Source: Gaoshiqia hydrogeniformans
Lineage (GTDB): Bacteria; Bacteroidota; Bacteroidia; Bacteroidales; Prolixibacteraceae
DNA: 64,000 bases
Assembly (NCBI RefSeq): GCF_049347105.1
Contig: NZ_CP186334.1
Coordinates: forward strand, 1,550,001 to 1,614,000
Reading direction: 5' to 3'
A model generated the notes under the pieces. The model had not been told where the DNA came from. It saw only the letters and a program-made list of their open reading frames with translations, and ran no database searches. Below are positions 15,570-25,326 of the stretch, piece after piece. Each line of letters starts with the position of its first letter. Within the stretch, counting starts at the first letter, position 1. Made by a program: the position numbers and the translations under genes.

Positions 15570-17936
15570 TTACTTGACAACCAGTTTTTTACAAAATGTT
15601 TCATTTTCGTTGTTTGTGATTTTCAGGAAGTATATGCCGGGTTTAAAGTTCCTGTTTTCCAGAATATACGAACTGCCTGTAAATCCATGTTCTGAAACGA
15701 TCCCTTTTCCTGAACTATCGAAAAGCAATAAGCTGTATTTCTTGTTTTTCGATGGAAGTTTTATCGTCGTGTGTTTTGTAAATGGGTTGGGGAACACCAG
15801 TATCTCCTGTTTCGGATCGGGACTTATATCGTTGATGGATGTTATTTCTTCCGGATTATCAATGTGTACTACGAAATCATCGAGTGCAGTCCGGTGGCAG
15901 GTTTGGAGATTATTTCGCATTGCCCCGATGGAGCCTCCATTGCAAAATTTAGAATAGGCCACCGCATCCGTTTCGGTATAGTTTAATGCCTTTTCACCAT
16001 CCAGTTGGATTTGAATGGAAATGCTATTTTGCGATATGCTTTGTTTAATCGAAATTTCGTGTAACGAATTGACTGATTGTTTCAAGGCGTTGGAATTACT
16101 GATGACGGTTTCGTTCCCGTTAAGCCTTTTTAAAAACCTCCCGCCGATTATGTCATAATAGTAATAATTATTTTCATCTACGTACAGAAGGAGGAAACCT
16201 TCGTTAATGTCGTAATTCAATGTGGGTTGCGACTTAAACCCAATGGTGGCATTTTTAAAACTGTTGGCCGATACGATCACGAATTTTCCGCTTTGGCAAA
16301 ACAGAGGAACGATATGGTTATTTTTAAAATCTTTGCGATCTAACCGAACCTGATACCCTTTCCATCCGTCGGGCGTTTTCCATGTCAGTACATCGGTCGT
16401 GTCGTTGTATAAAAAAGGATTGATTTTGTTGATAACCCCGGTCGAAAAATCATCTCTGAACGTATTGGGTTTTTTAGGTTTGGAATTTGGCAGTTTCTCG
16501 GGTTCCGGCGTTCTTCCCGGCACTTCAAATGCGCCAATGTCGGGCCGGTTATCCCTGATTGTCCCATGAATATCAACCATCATCCCACTATCGGTTGCCG
16601 ACCATGTTGCATTCAATCTGGTCCCGGCATCGACCAGCGGACTGGTTGGTGCGATTGCCCCATCTCTGTTTTTCGGACTGATAAATGGCGAAAAGTCAAG
16701 GTTCACATATCCCAGACCGGCAAAGAGTTCTTTCCCATTCGATTTGTAAATCGAGTTGTGATCGTACCGGTCGTATTCTGTAATACTATTCACAATGGGG
16801 GGCACTGCAAAAATATTGTTGTACACCGAAACATTCCGGGAAAGATGGGATGGAAGTTTAACATCCAGAACAGTAGTATAAAGTGTTTTATTGAGCATAG
16901 AAAAAGAATCATCGGGAACATCGATTACCGAGTTGTTTCGTATAATGCACCCATCGATGCCTACATCGCTTGAATGAAATGCAAAACCGCCGCCGCCATA
17001 GAACAAGTTATTTTCAACCAAAATATTGCTGAACTCGTAAACACTGCCTTTTTTTGCATTCATCATCACTCCCATTGCCTCGTAATAGTAAAAGCGGTTA
17101 TTTCGTATTGCAATGTCGCGTACTCCGTAATCGGCTGATGAGCTGTATATTATGGGGTACATGTGAATACCATCGCAATGTCGGTTCCAGTCAAATCCAT
17201 CGTTGTCCCCGGCCCCATCGTAAAGGTTCCGGATGGTGTTGCCATCAATTAAAACTCCGGTAGCCGTCACAATTACAACTCCATCCTGTGTTATGTCGTG
17301 AATATCGTTATTCAGAACGTTGACATCTTTACTTTCCTGAATACGTACCCCCCAGCCGGTCTCTGTAATTTCACAATTTTTTACAGTCACATTGGTTGCC
17401 ATCTTCATATTAACAGCGGCCCTGTCGATAGCGGCAACACTTCCGTTCCAGGGGCCTGCAATCTTGAAGATACAGTGATCGAACACCACATTCTTTGCAG
17501 ATACATTCGCCCCCTTTTTTATCTCGAAGCCATAAAAACCCAGGTTGATCTCCGACATACTGTATCCATCGTTCTCGTCCCAACCGCCTACACATCCTTT
17601 TTCCCTGAAAGGACATTCCGACGACCCGAGTGTCAGGGTTTCAAAAACTGCGGTTTCTCCCGGGATTTCAATAAAAAAAGTTGGTTTTGTAAATGTTATA
17701 TCGGGCCCGCCCTGTTTGCTTATGCCCAACACCTGATCGCCATAATTTCCGGAGAAAAAATACAATGTGTCGCCTGCTGCCATTTGACTAACAGCAAAAT
17801 CAACTGTTTTCCACGGGCTCGTTTTTGAACCGGTTGCATTGTCAGTTCCATTGGGGGATATATAATAACCCGATTGTCCGAATCCGGGCAAATGCATTAA
17901 TAATCCTCCCAGCAATACTATTTTAAATTTGTTCAT
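15570..17936 (-). CDS. Secreted right-handed beta-helix protein with type IX sorting domain
   Basis: 788 residues from the ATG at 17936, chosen because it begins the signal peptide MNKFKIVLLGGLLMHLPGFGQ; the frame stays open 38 codons further upstream. Residues ~25-480 are a parallel beta-helix with repeated Asn/Val ladders (NVTVKNCEITETGWGV, NVLNNDIHDITQDGVV). A jelly-roll-like region follows (about 520-700), and the last ~75 residues are a type A T9SS C-terminal domain (ILVFPNPFTKHTTIKLPS ... PGIYFLKIT). So it is probably exported by the type IX system to the cell surface. The beta-helix may be a polysaccharide lyase, a glycosidase or a binding scaffold; the catalytic residues cannot be assigned. 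Confidence 0.85.
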   Translation of the reverse strand: MNKFKIVLLGGLLMHLPGFGQSGYYISPNGTDNATGSKTSPWKTVDFAVSQMAAGDTLYFFSGNYGDQVLGISKQGGPDITFTKPTFFIEIPGETAVFETLTLGSSECPFREKGCVGGWDENDGYSMSEINLGFYGFEIKKGANVSAKNVVFDHCIFKIAGPWNGSVAAIDRAAVNMKMATNVTVKNCEITETGWGVRIQESKDVNVLNNDIHDITQDGVVIVTATGVLIDGNTIRNLYDGAGDNDGFDWNRHCDGIHMYPIIYSSSADYGVRDIAIRNNRFYYYEAMGVMMNAKKGSVYEFSNILVENNLFYGGGGFAFHSSDVGIDGCIIRNNSVIDVPDDSFSMLNKTLYTTVLDVKLPSHLSRNVSVYNNIFAVPPIVNSITEYDRYDHNSIYKSNGKELFAGLGYVNLDFSPFISPKNRDGAIAPTSPLVDAGTRLNATWSATDSGMMVDIHGTIRDNRPDIGAFEVPGRTPEPEKLPNSKPKKPNTFRDDFSTGVINKINPFLYNDTTDVLTWKTPDGWKGYQVRLDRKDFKNNHIVPLFCQSGKFVIVSANSFKNATIGFKSQPTLNYDINEGFLLLYVDENNYYYYDIIGGRFLKRLNGNETVISNSNALKQSVNSLHEISIKQSISQNSISIQIQLDGEKALNYTETDAVAYSKFCNGGSIGAMRNNLQTCHRTALDDFVVHIDNPEEITSINDISPDPKQEILVFPNPFTKHTTIKLPSKNKKYSLLLFDSSGKGIVSEHGFTGSSYILENRNFKPGIYFLKITNNENETFCKKLVVK

Positions 17937-17990
17937 TTTAAACTGAAATAACATGTCACACTCCTGGCCAGAACCAGTTGCATACAAAAT

Positions 17991-18037
17991 ATTAAAAATG
18001 GCCGACCTGCATTCGCTGTGTAAATTACAGGCCGACC
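17991..18037 (-). terminator. Hairpin after the first susD (attenuator or terminator)
   Basis: On the minus strand GGTCGGCCTG (18037-18028) can pair with CAGGTCGGCC (18009-18000) over 10 bp including two G-U pairs, and ATTTTTAAT follows. It lies between susD and the beta-helix gene. Such a structure would lower expression of the enzymes relative to SusC/SusD. Confidence 0.5.
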
Positions 18038-18063
18038 ATCGGAATGTCAATTAAGACTATTGG

Positions 18064-19980
18064 TTACCAAAGTGGATTTTGAACAAGGCTTGGACTTTTA
18101 ATCACTTCTTCGTGAGGGATCGGATAAAGATACATAGCTCTGGTCCATTGTAAATTACGTGTAAGAACCCGGTTGAAATATGATCCTGACTGACCGGGAG
18201 GAATTGTTTTTACGCCATCTACGTTCATCCCGTAATAAACTGATTGATCAGCCTCCTGCCCGGGGTCGCATATCATCCAGCGACGAACATCGAAATAGCG
18301 TTGGCCTTCCGTAAACAGTTCAACCTGGCGTTCCTGCCTGATTGCTTTTGCCTGGGCTTCATAATTTCCAATCAGGTTTGTTTTGACGCCTGTGTCATGG
18401 AGCTTTTGGTATCCGGGGATACCAGCGCGTTCGCGAACCTTATCCAGATAAACAATAACGTTTTTGTCGGAAGGCGAGACTTCGTTACATGCTTCTGCAT
18501 AGTACAAGAAAAAGTCAGCCAAACGAAGTATTATCGAAGGACGGGCATAATTTTTCAGGTACGAACCGGTTTGCATTAACTCCTGATTGTTTCTTTTGTA
18601 AAGCAGGTATCCGGTGTAATGTTCGCGGTTGACTACAAAATTATCATTGTTTCCCCCCTTTGCCATATCCACCGTCCAGCCAGAGCTGGGCTGAATATGC
18701 CAACTTTTGCCATGATAGGTTATGGCATGATAGAAACGAGGTTCCCGGTTTACATACATATTAAAAACCTGCTTGTCGATTTGAGGTTTCTGGTATGCAC
18801 AGGGGTTTTCAATATCTGTAAACCCGGTTTCGTTATACGAAGGATCTTCATGAATATCCAACCCATTACTTGTAAAGAAGGCATCTACAGCTTGCTGGGA
18901 AGCACCTATCCCGCTAAATCCATCGAAAATCTGTCTTGGTCTGCAACGGCGATCAAGATAGGAACCATCGTTTCCGTAGTTCAGATACGTAACTCCGGTT
19001 GCCCATATAATTTCCTTGTTGTAATCCTGAAATACTTTATAAACGGATTGGCTATGGTTGATTGTCCCATCTGAGTTTTTTATGGTAAACAATTCATATC
19101 CTTGCGTTTCTGCAAAGCTGAGAAATGTTTCGAGGTGTTGCTTGGCTGTCGTCCATTTTTTGGTGTCTTTGCCCGGAAACAGTTTCTTTCCATCGTTATT
19201 GGTAAGCTCCAATGCTTCTGCATACCCTCCATTAAATAACTTACTGGCGGCATAAACCCACAACTTTGCACGCATTGCCAAAACAACGGCACGAGTTGGG
19301 CGGGCCATTTCACTAAGATTTTCAGTCGTCCCTCCTGTAGAATTAGCAGAACGCAAGGTTATCGGTAATGCATCCTCATTCAAAACTTCCTGATATAGGT
19401 CGTCGATATATTTGACCATCTCATCTACTGAGGCTCTTCCATAATCGAATTGGGTTTTTGAGTCATCGGCAAGTTCATCAATAATCGGGACCGGGCCATA
19501 TAGTTCAAATAGCGAGAAGTAGGCATATCCGATAAGAAATTTGGCTTCCGATTTCATCCTTTTTACATCGTTTTCGGTCAGCGATGCATTGTCGAGGGCA
19601 TTACCAATAGGCTGCGCATTGTTCAGGAAAATATGGGCCTGACGGATGTATTGATACATTGGGGCAAAGCGGTGAAAACTTGCGCTACCAGCATTAAACC
19701 CGTTTTGCATGTATGTTTTCAGGGTCGAAAAATTGACGGTTGTTTCTCCGCACATACTGGGCCACGGGTTTTGAAACCCCGTAGGATTTATAAACATCTG
19801 GGAATATTCAGAAACACAGTTAAAAATATTTGCGTGCCATCTTTTTGTATAGCTTACATTACTGAAGACCTGTTCAATGGTCAGGTTGCTTGCCAGTTCG
19901 TCTGAGACATCCAAAAAGTCTTCACATGAGAAGAAGAACAGGCAAATTCCAACAAAAGCAGATAGGATATATTTTTTCAT
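18064..19980 (-). CDS. SusD/RagB-family glycan-binding lipoprotein (locus 1)
   Basis: 638 residues. A lipoprotein signal ends at Cys19 (LFFFSCEDFLD). The SusD N-terminal region and the TPR-like C-terminal RagB/SusD domain are both present: YFSLFELYGPVPIIDE, ILRLADFFLYYAEACNE, and the closing QWTRAMYLYPIPHEEVIKSPSLVQNPLW. SusD proteins sit on the outer membrane surface and act as the lid of the SusC transporter. It begins 18 bases after susC, as expected for a SusC/SusD pair. Confidence 0.95.
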   Translation of the reverse strand: MKKYILSAFVGICLFFFSCEDFLDVSDELASNLTIEQVFSNVSYTKRWHANIFNCVSEYSQMFINPTGFQNPWPSMCGETTVNFSTLKTYMQNGFNAGSASFHRFAPMYQYIRQAHIFLNNAQPIGNALDNASLTENDVKRMKSEAKFLIGYAYFSLFELYGPVPIIDELADDSKTQFDYGRASVDEMVKYIDDLYQEVLNEDALPITLRSANSTGGTTENLSEMARPTRAVVLAMRAKLWVYAASKLFNGGYAEALELTNNDGKKLFPGKDTKKWTTAKQHLETFLSFAETQGYELFTIKNSDGTINHSQSVYKVFQDYNKEIIWATGVTYLNYGNDGSYLDRRCRPRQIFDGFSGIGASQQAVDAFFTSNGLDIHEDPSYNETGFTDIENPCAYQKPQIDKQVFNMYVNREPRFYHAITYHGKSWHIQPSSGWTVDMAKGGNNDNFVVNREHYTGYLLYKRNNQELMQTGSYLKNYARPSIILRLADFFLYYAEACNEVSPSDKNVIVYLDKVRERAGIPGYQKLHDTGVKTNLIGNYEAQAKAIRQERQVELFTEGQRYFDVRRWMICDPGQEADQSVYYGMNVDGVKTIPPGQSGSYFNRVLTRNLQWTRAMYLYPIPHEEVIKSPSLVQNPLW

Positions 19981-19998
19981 TTTGTAAAGATTTAAATG

Positions 19999-22900
19999 TT
20001 AAAAACCTAGTTCAAGACCGACCGTCCAGGTCATCGAAATAGGATACTTGCTGCCGGCAGACGAACCCATTTCGGGATCCCAAAGTTTGATGTGGTCCCA
20101 TACGGCAATGTTGTTCCCTTGCACATAAATCCTGGCATTGTTCATGTTTACTTTCTTCAGCATTTGTTTGTTAAACTGATAGCCAAATTCCAGGTTTTTC
20201 AGGCGGATAAAATCGGCGCTTCTGCACCACCATGTACTTTCATTCACATTATGCGGGAAACTAGTTGCGTGCAGGCGGGGAAACATTACTTTCTGATTGT
20301 CGGGATTTTGACTGCTCCAATGGTCGACGACTTCCTCTCTCAGAGGCCTGATTATGCCCCCTGAGTTAAATGGATTGAGGTCGAATCCTCCTAACTTAGC
20401 AGTAGCATTTGCGACCCCCTGAAAGAAGATACCTGCATAGAATCCTTTATATTCTGCATTTAAGCCAAATCCATATACCCATTCAGGGTCTGGCGCATAA
20501 AACTGGTGGTCATAGGTCATATCATAGCTGTCGATTTTGCCATCGCCACTTAAATCGGAATACTTGATGTCGCCGGGTTTTACGGCCCCACTGGGAACCG
20601 GTAAGCCTTCTTTTAACGCATAGGATTTACTTCCGTCTGCAATATTGTCTGAGATAAGAAAATCATCATTTGTATATAATCCTTCTGCGATATATAATAA
20701 TGGTGTGCCCAAACGATTCCCGGTATAGCGCTGATATTCATATTTTGGAGCAACTTCATCGTATTCAACAATTTCATTTCTTGCATAGGTCACATTTCCT
20801 CTGAAAGAAAGTTTCAGGTTGTCAATGTTCTGTTTTATTATAATACTCCCGTCAAACCCTTTATTGGTTACTTTCCCAAAATTTTGGAAAGGGCTTTGCC
20901 TGAACCCGGCAACCGAACTGATTGATTTACGTTGCATCAATATATCCCTTCTTTTATTCTGGAAAAAATCGAAGGTCATGTCAATACGGCCTTCAAAAAG
21001 GCCCAAATCAAAACCAACATTTTCTTTTTCCTCTATTTCCCACGACAGATAGGGCGCTGAAAAAGTACCTTCAATAATTCCGTTCCCGGGGGAATTCGTC
21101 CCTCCACCACCGCTTCCGCCTACAAAGCCAAGATTATATCCGGTAGAATTAATGTTCAAGGTGCTTCGGTATGGGAAACGGCTTCCGCCCACATTATCGT
21201 TCCCGGTAATACCATACGAGACCCGGAATTTCAATTTGTTGATAATATCTTTTGTACTCCCCATAAAATCTTCATGACTGGCATACCAAGCCAATCCAAT
21301 AGAGGGGAAGATTCCATAGCGGTATCCTTTGGCAAAATTTTCGCTGCCGGTTAAGCCAAAACTTGCTTCTGCCAGATACCGGCTGTCATATCCGTAGGTT
21401 CCCCTGGCGACCAAACTTTGTTTTTTGTACGGCAGCCCGCTTCCCTGTAATTGTCGGTCTTTCTGCATGTACAAAAGCAGCCCGGTAACATCGTGCTTTT
21501 CTGCAAAAATCCGACTGTAATTGATGGATGACTCAAGATAAATTTGTTTTTCTCCGGCAGTTCCGGCGCTCGTTGGGTCTGTTAAGTTTGGTTGTCCGGC
21601 ATTTACCTGCACGTATTCTTTTGCACCGCTGCTGTTTAGTCTCATGTAATAACTCTGGGGGCTTTTGGTCCTTTTGGTGGAAGATTCGTAATTGGAGTCA
21701 AAACTTCCGGTTATCCGGAGGCTTAATCCGGGCGTAATAAAATCCAATTTTTGGTTCAGACTTACCTTCGATTGAATATTGGCTTCCCAGTTTTTCTGAT
21801 ATCCTGATTCGTTTAAAAAGTTATAGGGGTTTCCGGCATATCCGTTGTATTCTTTAAATTCAGAAAAAGTACCATCGGAAAAACGGAGCGGAAACAGATG
21901 TGGTGCAAAATTTACAAGATTCCGGAAGATGGTCTCGGTGCCGGCTCCCGGATAGCTCGAATCTAAATATTGTCCGCTAATATCTGTCGATAAGACCGTG
22001 GTGTTGGTAACATCAACATCGATGTTTGAACGGATATTATAGCGGTTTAATCCGATGTTTGCATTGTATTTATCGATTGCCTGCGAGTCGAAAATACCAT
22101 TTTCGCTATAATAGGCTCCCGAAACGAAGTATCTGACCTTTTCTGATCCACCACGAAGATTTAATGTTACCCGTTTGTTATTTGTATGATCTTGCAGCAG
22201 GTCTAGAAAGTTGGTATTGGGATACAAATCGGGATCAGCTCCACTCCTGTATATCTCCAGAACTTCATCGGGATATGGTTTGGTAAACGTTGTCGGGTTC
22301 CCTTTGTCTTCCCATATTGCTTCGTTGTATAACGACAAACTATTGTACGAATCCATAAGATTGGGGAGGCGGGTTGGTTTAACCGAGCTGTATTCGATCC
22401 GTACATCCAATGTTGGGGTTTTAATTGCGCCTCGTTTTGACGTAATCAATACAACACCGTTGGCTCCTTCAGCGCCATAAACGGCAGTTGCCGAAGCATC
22501 TTTTAATACGGTAAATGTTTCAATTTCATCAACTCCAATATCATTCATATTACGTGGGACGCCATCAACCAACACCAACGGAGAAGTACCTCCGGCAAAA
22601 GAACTTATACCGCGAATCCAGAATTGTGCATCATCACGGCCAGGTTCGCCAGAACGTTGTATTGCCAGTATCCCGGCAATTTGTCCGGCAATATTATTTG
22701 CAAGGCTTCGGGTGGGCATCGAAATTTCTTTTGAGGTGATGGTGTTAATGGAAGCAACAACACTGCTTTTTTTCTGTTGCCCGTACCCAACGGCAACCAC
22801 TTCTTCGATACCTATTGCATCTTCAGTAAGTATAACATTAATGGTTGTCCTGTTCCCAACGGCAATCTCCTGACTTTTCATCCCCACAAAGGAGAAAATC

Positions 22901-23442
22901 AGAATAGCATTGGGAGGCACATTGTTCAAATTATAACTTCCATTGGCATCGGTAATTACTCCGGAATTAGAACCTTTTACAACTACAGTAACCCCCGGGA
23001 TCGGCATTCCCGATGCATCGGTTATTTTTCCCGTTACACTTTTTCCCTGCTGAGTTGATCCTTGCGGGTTATCTGTGTCAGCAAATAAAACGTAGTTATT
23101 GTTGAACGAACGATATTTTACATTGGTTCCTTCAAAAAGTATTTCCAGAACTTCATCAATACTTTTCGAATTGCAGTCAATGTTTACTTTCCGATCAACA
23201 TTGATGTTGTTCACATTGTACATAAACCGGAACTCGGTTTGTTCTTCGATTAATTTCAGAATACTGTTCACCGATTCTTTTTCAGCTTTTAAACTGAAAC
23301 GACCATTGTTCTGCGAGAATACGCCCGCCGAAACCTGAGAAAATAGTACAAACAAAAAGAACGTTGTTAGTTTCATAATTCTAAGCAATTGCCTTGTGCA
23401 GGGTATTCTCCTGGCACAGAAATTCCATCGTTTTTTTTTCAT
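19999..23442 (-). CDS. SusC/RagA-family TonB-dependent glycan transporter (locus 1)
   Basis: 1147 residues. The long N-terminus before the signal sequence (MKLTTFFLFVLFSQVSAGVFSQ, starting at residue 23) is common in SusC proteins. An STN domain follows (about 50-115), which couples to the FecR anti-sigma factor. Next come a carboxypeptidase-regulatory-like domain (GKITDASGMPIPGVTVVVKG), the plug (VEEVVAVGYGQQKKSSV, LVDGVPRNMNDI) and a 22-strand barrel ending in the aromatic WTVGLELGF. The STN domain and the ECF/FecR genes upstream show transenvelope sensing of the imported glycan. Confidence 0.96.
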   Translation of the reverse strand: MKKKRWNFCARRIPCTRQLLRIMKLTTFFLFVLFSQVSAGVFSQNNGRFSLKAEKESVNSILKLIEEQTEFRFMYNVNNINVDRKVNIDCNSKSIDEVLEILFEGTNVKYRSFNNNYVLFADTDNPQGSTQQGKSVTGKITDASGMPIPGVTVVVKGSNSGVITDANGSYNLNNVPPNAILIFSFVGMKSQEIAVGNRTTINVILTEDAIGIEEVVAVGYGQQKKSSVVASINTITSKEISMPTRSLANNIAGQIAGILAIQRSGEPGRDDAQFWIRGISSFAGGTSPLVLVDGVPRNMNDIGVDEIETFTVLKDASATAVYGAEGANGVVLITSKRGAIKTPTLDVRIEYSSVKPTRLPNLMDSYNSLSLYNEAIWEDKGNPTTFTKPYPDEVLEIYRSGADPDLYPNTNFLDLLQDHTNNKRVTLNLRGGSEKVRYFVSGAYYSENGIFDSQAIDKYNANIGLNRYNIRSNIDVDVTNTTVLSTDISGQYLDSSYPGAGTETIFRNLVNFAPHLFPLRFSDGTFSEFKEYNGYAGNPYNFLNESGYQKNWEANIQSKVSLNQKLDFITPGLSLRITGSFDSNYESSTKRTKSPQSYYMRLNSSGAKEYVQVNAGQPNLTDPTSAGTAGEKQIYLESSINYSRIFAEKHDVTGLLLYMQKDRQLQGSGLPYKKQSLVARGTYGYDSRYLAEASFGLTGSENFAKGYRYGIFPSIGLAWYASHEDFMGSTKDIINKLKFRVSYGITGNDNVGGSRFPYRSTLNINSTGYNLGFVGGSGGGGTNSPGNGIIEGTFSAPYLSWEIEEKENVGFDLGLFEGRIDMTFDFFQNKRRDILMQRKSISSVAGFRQSPFQNFGKVTNKGFDGSIIIKQNIDNLKLSFRGNVTYARNEIVEYDEVAPKYEYQRYTGNRLGTPLLYIAEGLYTNDDFLISDNIADGSKSYALKEGLPVPSGAVKPGDIKYSDLSGDGKIDSYDMTYDHQFYAPDPEWVYGFGLNAEYKGFYAGIFFQGVANATAKLGGFDLNPFNSGGIIRPLREEVVDHWSSQNPDNQKVMFPRLHATSFPHNVNESTWWCRSADFIRLKNLEFGYQFNKQMLKKVNMNNARIYVQGNNIAVWDHIKLWDPEMGSSAGSKYPISMTWTVGLELGF

Positions 23443-23473
23443 AAATTTGTAGTGTTAATGATTAAAAATTAAT

Positions 23474-23522
23474 ACAATCACCAGGTGATTGTTGGAAGGA
23501 AAGTCTCGTACACTTTCCTTCC
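23474..23522 (-). promoter_or_regulatory. Palindrome and stem-loop between fecR and susC (locus 1)
   Basis: Two structures stand side by side. One is the 19-base perfect palindrome ACAATCACCAGGTGATTGT (23474-23492). The other is an 11-bp stem GGAAGGAAAGT/ACTTTCCTTCC with a 7-base loop (23494-23522), followed on the plus strand by a T-rich stretch. They could end the sigma/anti-sigma transcript, act as an operator for susC, or both. Locus 2 has a stem at the same place. Confidence 0.5.
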
Positions 23523-23529
23523 TTTATTT

Positions 23530-24516
23530 TTAGAAATTAATTTTTACTTGCTCTCCATTTATTTCATAGCTAAATTTTGATGTTAGTTGCATCATATTCA
23601 ATAGTTCATGAAGGCTTTCTGTCCTAATTGTCATTGTATACCGGTCGTCGTTTTTCTGTTTTGGGCCTACTTTTATAGTCACCCCATACCAGCGCTCAAT
23701 TTGCGGGATCAATTCATCAAACGAAATATCGACGAACCGTAACTCGTCATTCTTCCATAAAGAATATAGTCCGGAAGAAACATTTTGGACATTAACCGCA
23801 TTCGTTTGAACATTGTATTGAGCTTGCTGTCCCGGTTCCAGTTTGACAAGTAGTTTGCTGTCTGCTTTTTTAATTTGAACTTCGCCCTCTTCCAGGGTGG
23901 TTTCAACAAAAGGTTCGTGGGAGTAGCTTCGCAAATTAAATTTTGTGCCGGTCACAACGACTTTCATTCCTGATTTTGTAATTACTTCAAAAGGATGGGT
24001 GCGGTCTTTTTCAATTTCAAAAAACGCTTCTCCATCAAGGGTCACGTTACGGGGGTTCGACTCATCGTATTTTAAAACTGTTTGAGAATTAAGCCAAACC
24101 CGGCTTCCATCCGAAAGCACAAGTTGAGATTTCTCTCCTTTAAATGTACTTAACTCTTTGACCGTAGATTGGGTTTGATCAGAAAGGAGCCCACTTACCC
24201 ACAAACTACCAAGTCCTCCGGCGACAATAAGCAGGACGGATGCAGCCACTTTCCATACAAAGTCAGGGAGAATCAGCTTCTTTTTTGTTTCTGCTCTGGG
24301 TAGTAACCGGTTCAATTTATCCCAGGCTTTATCAATATCGATTTCGGATTTTAAATAGTGGAGTTTGCTGGAATGATACGCATGGTGGAGTTTGCGAAAA
24401 TTGTCCCGGTTTTCTTCAGAATTGGAAACCCAACAAAGAATTGTATCGTTTTCTTCTGTTGAGGTTCTTTTATCAAAAAACCGGAGCAATAAAGTCTCGT
24501 TTATTGATTCTTCCAT
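23530..24516 (-). CDS. FecR-family anti-sigma factor (locus 1)
   Basis: 328 residues from the ATG at 24516; an ATG at 24534 is the alternative. The frame stays open further upstream, but the added residues are not FecR-like. An N-terminal cytoplasmic sigma-binding part (LLLRFFDKRTSTEENDTILCW) is followed by one transmembrane helix (VAASVLLIVAGGLGSLWVS). The periplasmic FecR domain carries VWLNSQTVLKYD, VTLDGEAFFEIEKD and VVVTGTKFNLRSY. The C-terminal DUF4974-type domain (ELRFVDISFDELIPQIERWY) is the part that meets the SusC STN domain. It overlaps no gene and follows the sigma gene by about 140 bases. Confidence 0.93.
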   Translation of the reverse strand: MEESINETLLLRFFDKRTSTEENDTILCWVSNSEENRDNFRKLHHAYHSSKLHYLKSEIDIDKAWDKLNRLLPRAETKKKLILPDFVWKVAASVLLIVAGGLGSLWVSGLLSDQTQSTVKELSTFKGEKSQLVLSDGSRVWLNSQTVLKYDESNPRNVTLDGEAFFEIEKDRTHPFEVITKSGMKVVVTGTKFNLRSYSHEPFVETTLEEGEVQIKKADSKLLVKLEPGQQAQYNVQTNAVNVQNVSSGLYSLWKNDELRFVDISFDELIPQIERWYGVTIKVGPKQKNDDRYTMTIRTESLHELLNMMQLTSKFSYEINGEQVKINF

Positions 24517-24653
24517 GTTTTGTGTTTTTTTCATTAAGCTTATACCGGGAGCTTGGGTTTTACCCCTACAAAAGCAAAAATATTTTTTTAAGGTTACAAC
24601 GTAAATGGATACGTCGGTTTTTCCTTTGTAATTACGCAGTGTATAATGCCTGC

Positions 24654-25220
24654 TCAATTATTCAGGAAAATGCCGATTAAAAAGATGCAGAGATAATCTT
24701 TCAATTCTATTTTTAATTTTGACAGGGCGCGGCTCATCTGGGTTTCGACCGTTTTTACTGATAAATTGAGTTCGCTGGCTATTTCGGTGTATTTTAAACC
24801 ATCCTCGCGGCTCATCCTGAAAATTCGCTGGCATTCTTCCGGCAACGAACCAATGGCTTCTTCAACTTTTGTTTGAAATTCAGTAAAAAATACCGATTCG
24901 TAAGTGTCGAAATCTTCTTTTTGGTTTTTGTAAACGACTTCGATCACCGAATAATAATTATCAACTACTTTTCGGTGTTCAATAAAATTGAAGCAAAGGT
25001 TCTGTACCGATTTAAACAGGTAGGGCTTGATTTCGTGGTCGAGTTTCAACCGATCTCTTTTCGACCAAATATTTAAAAACACCTCCTGCACTATTTCTTC
25101 AGCCTCTGCCTGATTTGCGATGAACTTATTGGCAAAACCACATAAACGAACGTAATATTTTCGAAACATTAATTCGAAAGATTGTTCGTCATCCAATAGT
25201 TGTTTGCTGTTAATTCCCAT
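24654..25220 (-). CDS. ECF RNA polymerase sigma factor (locus 1)
   Basis: 188 residues from ATG 25220 (MGINSKQLLDDEQSF). A longer frame extends to 25340 but would overlap the end of the upstream glycosidase gene and lacks family similarity. Region 2 holds FELMFRKYYVRLCGFANKF and EEIVQEVFLNIWSKRD; region 4 holds LPEECQRIFRMSREDGLKY and the helix-turn-helix YTEIASELNLSVKTVETQMS. It ends in the hydrophobic tail common to Bacteroidetes-expansion ECF factors. It should drive susC/susD of locus 1 once released by the FecR protein downstream. Confidence 0.93.
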   Translation of the reverse strand: MGINSKQLLDDEQSFELMFRKYYVRLCGFANKFIANQAEAEEIVQEVFLNIWSKRDRLKLDHEIKPYLFKSVQNLCFNFIEHRKVVDNYYSVIEVVYKNQKEDFDTYESVFFTEFQTKVEEAIGSLPEECQRIFRMSREDGLKYTEIASELNLSVKTVETQMSRALSKLKIELKDYLCIFLIGIFLNN

Positions 25221-25326
25221 CCGCAATATCGATTCTTGACTATAAAGATAAAGATTTTGAAATAGAATCAGGAAAAGTTTATCGTGCGTAGAGAACCAAC
25301 TTGCTTTTTGCCAGGCAATATACATT

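Noticed and set aside
17937..18050. 38-codon N-terminal extension of the beta-helix protein
   Set aside because: It lies across the post-susD hairpin and lacks signal peptide features; the ATG at 17936 begins a clean signal sequence.
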